Source: Ranitomeya variabilis
Taxonomy: Eukaryota; Chordata; Amphibia; Anura; Dendrobatidae
Direction: 5' to 3'
DNA length: 64,000 bases
Assembly (NCBI RefSeq): GCF_051348905.1
Contig: NC_135236.1
Location: 671,389,389-671,453,388 of the forward strand
This document shows, piece after piece, positions 58,351-64,000 of the stretch. The position numbers were made by a program, and so were the translations under genes. The notes below the pieces were generated by a model. That model was not told the DNA's origin. It searched no databases and was given only the letters and a program-made list of their open reading frames with translations. Positions within the stretch are counted from its first letter, which is position 1; the number at the start of each line of letters is the position of its first letter.

Positions 58351-58700
58351 GGGTATGTTTCCACGGTACGTAAACGCTGCTTGTTTGACTATGTTCCAGC
58401 ATAGTGGAGGGGATTTTATGAAATCCCGTCTCCACTATGCGTGGAAACCCGCACGCGGCGGCCCTGCGACTCCGGACATGCTGCGCGTCTTTTCAGAACG
58501 CAGCATGTCCGTACACCTTGCGGGGACGCAGCGTCCCCGCAAGGTATATCACAGGGCCCTATGGCGAGGGGTGCGATGATCCCGGATGTGTACTGTACAC
58601 ATCCGGCACCATCGCGTCCCAGAAAGGGGGCGGGGCTAGTGCCGAGCGGCTTTGCCGCTGCGGCGATCCCGCCGGCTAAACGGACCGTGGAGACATACCC
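58351..58700. mobile_element. PIF/Harbinger-type MITE, 350 bp
   Basis: The ends GGGTATGTTTCCACGGT and ACCGTGGAGACATACCC form 17-bp terminal inverted repeats with one mismatch. They are flanked on both sides by TAA (58348-58350 and 58701-58703), the three-base target duplication typical of PIF/Harbinger elements. The interior is CpG-rich and holds nested palindromes (CCTTGCGGGGACGCAGCG; GGATGTGTACTGTACACATC). No transposase. Confidence 0.85.
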
Positions 58701-58799
58701 TAAAGTGAAGAGAGGAGGGAAAGCCGAATAACACAGACCAAGCTATAGGGAGGAAAGTACCAGGGAGGGTAAAGGACGCAGGTGGTGTTTGTACAGAGA

Positions 58800-59690
58800 G
58801 AAGAAAGCATTCATGAATCACACACTTCTCAGCATCAGTCTGAAGCCGTCTAAGAGCATGGAGGTCATAGAAGCTGAATAAATTGACACCTTCATATCTG
58901 CGATCCAATGTTTAATTCCAGAGAAATTCACATTTTTCTTATATGTAAATGAGCTGTTAAGATCTATGGGCCGGACATAGATCTCCCTGAGAATCTGCGT
59001 CCAGAGATTATAGTAAATGAAAGGCAGAGTTACCAGTGTGAGACATGTAGTGACTGACAGTCTGATCTCACTGCAGAGCTGTGTGTGATTACAACTAACA
59101 AAGTACAGATTCCCTCTAACTATAATGGCCGCTCTGGCTTTCGTCCTCTGCAATCTTCTCCTCTACATACACCAAGTCGCTGTTCCCTGAAGTCTGATTT
59201 TTTGATTGAAGCAATATCCAAGGCTCTGAAAAATGTGACCGAAGTCACACCAAAACAGCGCACAAGGCGAGGATTCGTGTGGACCGGAGGAGAGGGTCAC
59301 CAATAAATCATCCCCTTCCCTCCAAGCCAGAAGGCCACAGCAAGAGTCACGGGTCTTCGATGCTCTCTCTAGCCAAGGCCGGGGTAGAGACCTTTTCGTG
59401 CTCCCAGCATCCAACCAGACTCTCACCCTAGTGGAGCTGGGAACCCTGTGTCGTGTTGGTTTCTCAGCCCAAAGCTGACCGGACCTTTGACCGGCTTTAT
59501 AAAAATTCCCCTTCCTGACCCAAAGGCCAGGAATAGATAAGGTGCTCAAGAAAGTATGAAAGGCCAGGTGCGGCGTGCTACGGAGTCCAAGATTTATCTG
59601 GGATCTCGCTCCAATTAAGCTCAGATTCCCACCAGGGTGACCACTCCTGGGGCACATTGCACCATAAGCCTTCACACTTAGGCCAGGATC
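58800..59690. other. Intergenic sequence upstream of the TRIM gene
   Basis: No gene recognised. A direct duplication of CACATTGCACCATA(A)GCCTTCACACTTA lies near 59645-59720. Confidence 0.4.
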
Positions 59691-59724
59691 ACATTGCACC
59701 ATAGCCTTCACACTTACCCAGTCT

Positions 59725-60185
59725 AGAGGTACCGTCATACTCAGCGACGCTGCGGCGATATAAACAACGAGCCGATCTAAACTAGATCGCAGGAGCGTCG
59801 CTGTAGAGAGTCAAACACAGCAGCTCCAGAACGATGCAGGAGCGATCCTGTGACGTAACGGCGACTCACTTCTCGTTCTCGCTGGTTGTTAGCACCATGT
59901 CAAACAGCCGGACTGTACCGACTGGCTAGAAGGAGACGCTGCGACGCCCCCTATGCTCGTTGCTGGCGTCGTTGCTTTTGATGTCAAACATGACAATACA
60001 CGCCGACCTGGCGACGAAATAAAGTTCTGGACTTTTAGCTCCGACCAGCGATGGCACAGCGGGATCCAGATCGCTGCTGCGTGTCAAACACAACGAGATC
60101 GCTATCCAGGACGCTGCAACGTCACGGATTGTTGTCGTAACTTCGATCCTGGGGGGCCATGGTTTCCCCCAGATGACTGTATCAG
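59725..60185. mobile_element. Non-autonomous DNA-element copy, GACG/CGATC-rich
   Basis: Starts near GAGGTACCGTCATACTCAGC and includes GTCGTTGCTTTTGATGTCAA, AATAAAGTTCTGGACTTTTA and CGAGATCGCTATCCAGGACG. Composition (many CGs) differs from the flanks and is like that of other miniature elements here. Right end unclear; family unknown. Confidence 0.5.
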
Positions 60186-60255
60186 CCACCTGGCTTACTG
60201 GCAAGTGCACCAACCCAGTGTGTATTGTGTATCAAGGAGCAGGCCACCTCTTCGG

Positions 60256-60289
60256 AAGATACTATACTTGATCTTAGTCAAAAGGCCGC
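60256..60289 (-). pseudogene. U2 snRNA-derived fragment
   Basis: On the minus strand the sequence reads CGGCCTTTTGACTAAGATCA then AGTATAGTATCTTC, against the U2 5' region CGGCCTTTTGGCTAAGATCA then AGTGTAGTATCTGTTC. Only about 34 bases match, the U2 5' end and everything downstream are missing, so this is a relic or part of a U2-derived SINE, not a gene. Confidence 0.6.
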
Positions 60290-60472
60290 CCCCGTAAGTC
60301 TGATGTGTTAGTTGCTTTGTCAACCAAGAAAAAATGGGACAGTTCTCAATGAAGAGCACAACTGACAAGGGTGGAGACTAATGGGAGTATTCCCTCCGCC
60401 CAACCTCCCATTTCGCAGAGGCACAAAAAAAAAAAAAGACTTCCTGTCTGGGTTCTCTTCCTCTTGTCAGCC

Positions 60473-61699
60473 ATGGCGTCCGCTGATCTGAGAGAAGAGC
60501 TGCTCTGCTCCATCTGTCTGAGCACTTATACAGATCCTGTAATGCTGAGATGTGGACACAACTTCTGCCGGGTCTGTATAGATCATGTGCTGGATACACA
60601 GGACGGGTCTGGAGTTTATTCCTGTCCTGAATGCAGAGAAGAGTTTCAGGAGCGGCCGACACTGATGAGATGTTTAGCTCTGTGTAAGATCATGAAGAAT
60701 TTTCTGCGTGTTGAACCAAGTAAGGAGGCCACCAAGATCTGCTGCACCTACTGTGTGGACTCTCCGGTACCTGCTGTTAGATCCTGCCTGCTGTGTGAGG
60801 CTTCTCTGTGTGATAAACACCTGAGATCTCACAATAAGGCACCAGAACACGTCTTATCTGATCCCAGCACTTCTCTGGAGAAAAGGAAATGTTCTGTCCA
60901 TAAGAAGATCCTGGAATATTACTGCACGGAGGACGATTCTTGTATCTGTGTGACCTGCAGTTTGGCCGGACAACATCGGGGACATCGGGTGGAGACGCTG
61001 GATGAGGCCTCTGAGAAGAAGAAGGAGAAACTCAGAAATGTTCTCCAGAAATTGACCACACAGAGAGAGAAGAATGAGGAACAAGTCAAGAATCTGGAGG
61101 AGCAAATGAGAAAAGCTCAAGAAAAAGCAGCTGTACAAGCGGGAAAAGTGACTGCCCTGTGTACAGACATCCGGAGACGGCTTGATGACCTGGAGAAGAG
61201 AGTCCTGAGTGAGATCTCCAGTCAGGAAGAGAAGATGTCACTGTCACTGTCTGCTCTGATCCATCAGCTGGAAATAAAGAAGGACGAGCTGTCCAGGAAG
61301 ATGAGACACATTGAGGAGCTGTGTAACATGACGGATCCACTGACTGTCTTACAGGATCCTGACATTGGTGACTTGTGTGATCCTAAGAAGGATGGAGGTG
61401 ATGGTGACACAGGGGGACATGATAAACAGCCTCATGGTGGAGATGACCTGGATATGGCGGTGATGTCTAATAAGTTACACATGGGATTACTTAGTATTTT
61501 GACAGAATCCATGTCTAAATTTTATGTGAAGGGAAGTAAGGATCTTAGTATAAGATTAGACAAATTGTCTTTGGCTTCAGCTGTCGAAAATGAGAAGAGG
61601 ACTGAAGCCAAACCGAAAATGGTTACTATTGCGCAAAAACCACCAGCCCCATACATAGCCTATACTCCTATGGACTATGGACTATGGTATGAAAACTAA
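60473..61699 (+). CDS. TRIM25-like RING/B-box/coiled-coil protein lacking SPRY (408 aa, single exon)
   Basis: A likely E3 ubiquitin ligase of the tripartite-motif family. The RING is complete: C12, C15, C27, H29, C32, C35, C51, C54. A B-box 1-like segment (about 90-120) and a B-box 2 (C140, H143, C151 to H168, H171) follow, then a long charged coiled coil (about 175-320) and a Gly/Asp linker. Frog TRIM genes of this type usually carry a C-terminal B30.2/SPRY domain; here the sequence LHMGLLSILTESMSKFYVKG resembles the pre-SPRY linker but then runs into an unrelated tail ending MDYGLWYEN. The chosen ATG (MASADLREELLCSIC) has context GTCAGCCATGG; an in-frame ATG at 60371 would add 34 unconserved residues. 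An AATAAA lies at 61735. Without SPRY the substrate recognition is unknown. It may be antiviral as relatives are, but that is inference. Confidence 0.87.
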   Translation: MASADLREELLCSICLSTYTDPVMLRCGHNFCRVCIDHVLDTQDGSGVYSCPECREEFQERPTLMRCLALCKIMKNFLRVEPSKEATKICCTYCVDSPVPAVRSCLLCEASLCDKHLRSHNKAPEHVLSDPSTSLEKRKCSVHKKILEYYCTEDDSCICVTCSLAGQHRGHRVETLDEASEKKKEKLRNVLQKLTTQREKNEEQVKNLEEQMRKAQEKAAVQAGKVTALCTDIRRRLDDLEKRVLSEISSQEEKMSLSLSALIHQLEIKKDELSRKMRHIEELCNMTDPLTVLQDPDIGDLCDPKKDGGDGDTGGHDKQPHGGDDLDMAVMSNKLHMGLLSILTESMSKFYVKGSKDLSIRLDKLSLASAVENEKRTEAKPKMVTIAQKPPAPYIAYTPMDYGLWYEN

Positions 61700-61734
61700 T
61701 CTAGATGGTAATTTTTTTCGGGTTTATAAATAGC

Positions 61735-61740
61735 AATAAA
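61735..61740 (+). terminator. Probable poly(A) signal of the TRIM gene
   Basis: AATAAA 36 bases after the stop codon, followed by a T-rich stretch. Confidence 0.6.
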
Positions 61741-62084
61741 AATTGCTTTGTTTTTTTTTGCCATGCTGCCCATTTATATAGACCATTTGTATAATTTCAA
61801 TAACATAGCCCTAAAAATTAGTGTAGACCCCAGACCAGGGCCCTCATTTATACAGAGCAGGTGTACGGGTCCTCACCTCTCCTGATGCCGGGGCCAACTG
61901 TAGATCATACGTGGACATTCACACTAGCTGTAATTGACCATGCCGGTAATATTCACTATTGAATGTAATTTCTGATCTGTTGTATTTGATCATAAATAAA
62001 AGTTAAGTAATTTGCTGTATTTTTTTGTTTCTAATTTTCAGCAATTTTTAAGTAAATTTGCTATAAACCTCTTTTTAAGCAACA

Positions 62085-62350
62085 GTCCAAACGATAGCCG
62101 GCACTCACATCTTCTTAAATGAATTTCTTTATTCATCCAGTGGTATAAAAGGCACAAAATAAATAGTTGAACACAACAGCGCAAAAATTAAAAAAGCAGA
62201 AAATGAATATCCGCTGCGCTCATAAGGAACATGTTTCAGGCCTTCAGGGTCCTTCGTCATGTCAGTTTTTGTGCTGTTGTGTTCAACCATTTTTCGTGCC
62301 TTTTATACTACTGGATGAATAAAGCAATACCGGCGATTGTTTGGACTATT
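62085..62350. mobile_element. Foldback element, ~265 bp
   Basis: CAGTCCAAACGATAGCCGG at the left pairs with CCGGCGATTGTTTGGACTA at the right. Inner arms TTTATTCATCCAGTGGTATAAAAGGCAC and the reverse of CGTGCCTTTTATACTACTGG also pair, as do GTTGAACACAACAGC and GCTGTTGTGTTCAAC. The loop holds TTTCAGGCCTTCAGGGTCCT. No ORF; family unknown. Confidence 0.75.
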
Positions 62351-62752
62351 ACTATTACTGTAGTATTTTGCCGTGTACCTGGACAGGAGAGCTGATTACT
62401 CCTTTTTGACATATTTTTGGCAACTGCTGACCAAGAAAAGTCACCATAAGGGCTGGTGCGTGCCCCGATTATATCGGATGAGTGCTCTCCGTGATTCTCA
62501 TTCGTAGCTACGTTATTCTATGCACGTGTCCAATTTTTTCCTCAGTGTCTGATCAAAATCGGCAATGAGAGTCTATGTTTCCATGGAAAATATCGGACCG
62601 CACTCAGATGACATCCGATTTTCATTGACTGTCAAAACAGAGAAGGTGGAGAAACGTTTCGTGTTTTTCTCTCTTCACCTTCCAGAAAAATTGATCAGCA
62701 TAATCAGAATATTTTTCTCGAATGTAGAGAAAACGGTGGTATGTACTCACCC

Positions 62753-62954
62753 TATGGGTGCAGTCAGACGGCCGTATAACATGGAGGACGCTCGCATCGC
62801 AATGCTCGGACTGGCCGGCGGCTCTTCTGACTCCAGCGTGACAGCCAGTATTTCTATGCAGCCGTCACGCTTGTGTCCCGAGAGTCGCCGGCCAGTCCGA
62901 GCATTGCAATTTGATCGTCGTCCATGTTATATGGCCGGCTGACTGTGCCCTATA
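62753..62954. mobile_element. MITE with ~65-bp terminal inverted repeats, ~200 bp
   Basis: TATGGGTGCAGTCAGACGGC...AATGCTCGGACTGGCCGGCG on the left pairs with the reverse of CGCCGGCCAGTCCGAGCATT...GGCCGGCTGACTGTGCCCTATA on the right. The two arms make up about two thirds of the element. No clear target duplication was found. Confidence 0.8.
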
Positions 62955-63058
62955 AGTGATTTTTTATATCTTAAGGTTTTCTGAAAATTAGAAAATTGGA
63001 AACAAGTGAACCGATATCTGCCAGTCTGAGGGTTGCCCACATGTGACCACCATCATGC

Positions 63059-63205
63059 TTCCCTCAGGTTACATGACCCTTGCGCTTTATTTGCCACCAT
63101 TTTGTCTTCCCTCAGGTTACATGACCCTTGCGCTTTCTTTGCCACCACTTTGTCTTCCCTCAGGTTACATGACCCTTGCGCTTTCTTTGCCACCATTTTG
63201 TCTTT
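63059..63205. repeat. Tandem repeat, 48-bp unit, 3 copies
   Basis: CCCTCAGGTTACATGACCCT plus TGCGCTTT(A/C)TTTGCCACCA occurs at 63061, 63109 and 63157. Confidence 0.92.
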
Positions 63206-63232
63206 GTAAGATGTTGACATAGCTCAGAATTA

Positions 63233-64000
63233 GGCCGGGGTCACACTAGACCGTAATACGGACGAGTGCTATGCGATAAAAAATCGCATAGCACTCAGCC
63301 CAATGTTAATCTATGGTTCAGCTCCCATCATCCGATATTTTCTCCGCCGTATTCAGGATCCGAGTGAAATCGCAGCATGCTGCGATTGTCAGCGTATCTC
63401 GGCCGAGACTCGCCAATGCAAGTCTATGGGTGCGAGAAAAAATCGGATTACACACGGACCATGCGTGTGCATTGCGAGAAATACGCAGCGGTGTTCTATA
63501 GAAAAGCCGGTAATTCAATTGCCGGCTTCTCATTTCTCCTTCCGAAACCCGACAGGATATGAGACATGATTACATACAGTAAACCATCTCATATCCCCTT
63601 TTTTTTGCATATTCCACACTACTAATGTTAGTAGTGTGTATGTGCAAAATTTGGCCGCTGTAGCTGCTAAAATAAAGGGTTAAATGGCGGAAAAAATTGG
63701 CGTGGGCTCCCGCGCAATTTTCTCCGCCAGAGTGGTAAAGCCAGTGACTGAGGGCAGATATTAATAGCCAGGAGAGGGACCATGGTTATTGGCCCCCCCT
63801 GGCTACAAACATCTGCCCCCAGCCACCCCAGAAAAGGCACATCTGGAAGATGCGCCTATTCTGGCACTTGGCCACTCTCTTCCCACTCCCTGTAGCGGTG
63901 GGATATGGGGTAATGAAGGGTTAATGCCACCTTGCTATTGGAAGGTGACATTAAGCCAGATTAATAATGGAGAGGCGTCAATTATGTCACCTATCCATTA
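63233..64000. mobile_element. Dispersed DNA-element copy running off the window
   Basis: It starts GGCCGGGGTCACACTAGACC, an end I associate with abundant non-autonomous frog transposons, and continues with CpG-rich palindromic sequence (ATGCGATAAAAAATCGCAT). From about 63.6 kb it becomes the segment homologous to 36.9-37.4 kb. The right end lies beyond the window, or two elements are nested here. Confidence 0.55.

Noticed and set aside
60256-60289. Functional U2 snRNA gene
   Set aside because: Only about 34 bases match and the rest of the RNA is missing.

Overview
This is vertebrate nuclear DNA, most likely from an anuran amphibian (a neobatrachian frog is my best guess). The window holds multi-exon genes with GT-AG introns, very long intronic and intergenic minisatellites, terminal-inverted-repeat elements of a kind I associate with frog genomes, and a single-exon TRIM gene of a type expanded in frogs. 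Species cannot be fixed from sequence alone.

Layout. 1-15.6 kb is gene-free: three large tandem arrays (51-bp, 45-bp and 31-bp units), an old LINE fragment and a fossil Ty1/copia fragment. 16.07-29.04 kb (+) is a 13-exon SLC23-family transporter, best called SLC23A4. 32.29-36.19 kb (-) is an 8-exon, apparently intact STRA8 (344 aa). 36.3-44.6 kb holds A-rich repeats, a CCAAT-box cluster and a 3.9-kb 26-bp minisatellite. 44.7-54.83 kb (+) is WDR91 (promoter and non-coding first exon near 44.7-44.87 kb, then 15 coding exons, 747 aa, with one U12-type AT-AC intron). 56.58-57.37 kb (+) is CYREN (3 exons, 128 aa). 60.47-61.70 kb (+) is a SPRY-less RING/B-box/coiled-coil TRIM gene. The rest is miniature transposon copies and short tandem repeats.

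The order SLC23A4 - STRA8 - WDR91 - CYREN, with STRA8 and WDR91 head to head, matches the mammalian block at human 7q33 / mouse chromosome 6 as I remember it, and supports all four names. The gene products do not form one pathway: nucleobase transport, meiotic entry, endosome maturation, and control of DNA end joining.

Main points for a second look: an intact STRA8 in a probable frog; an 86-bp minisatellite present in five introns, where opposite-orientation pairs bracket STRA8 exons 5-6 and SLC23A4 exons 3-5 and could form long RNA hairpins; the AT-AC intron of WDR91; divergent CTCF-like motif clusters around CYREN; and roughly one third of the window being tandem repeat. All coding joins were worked out by reading splice sites and codon phase by eye; array edges and copy numbers are approximate.
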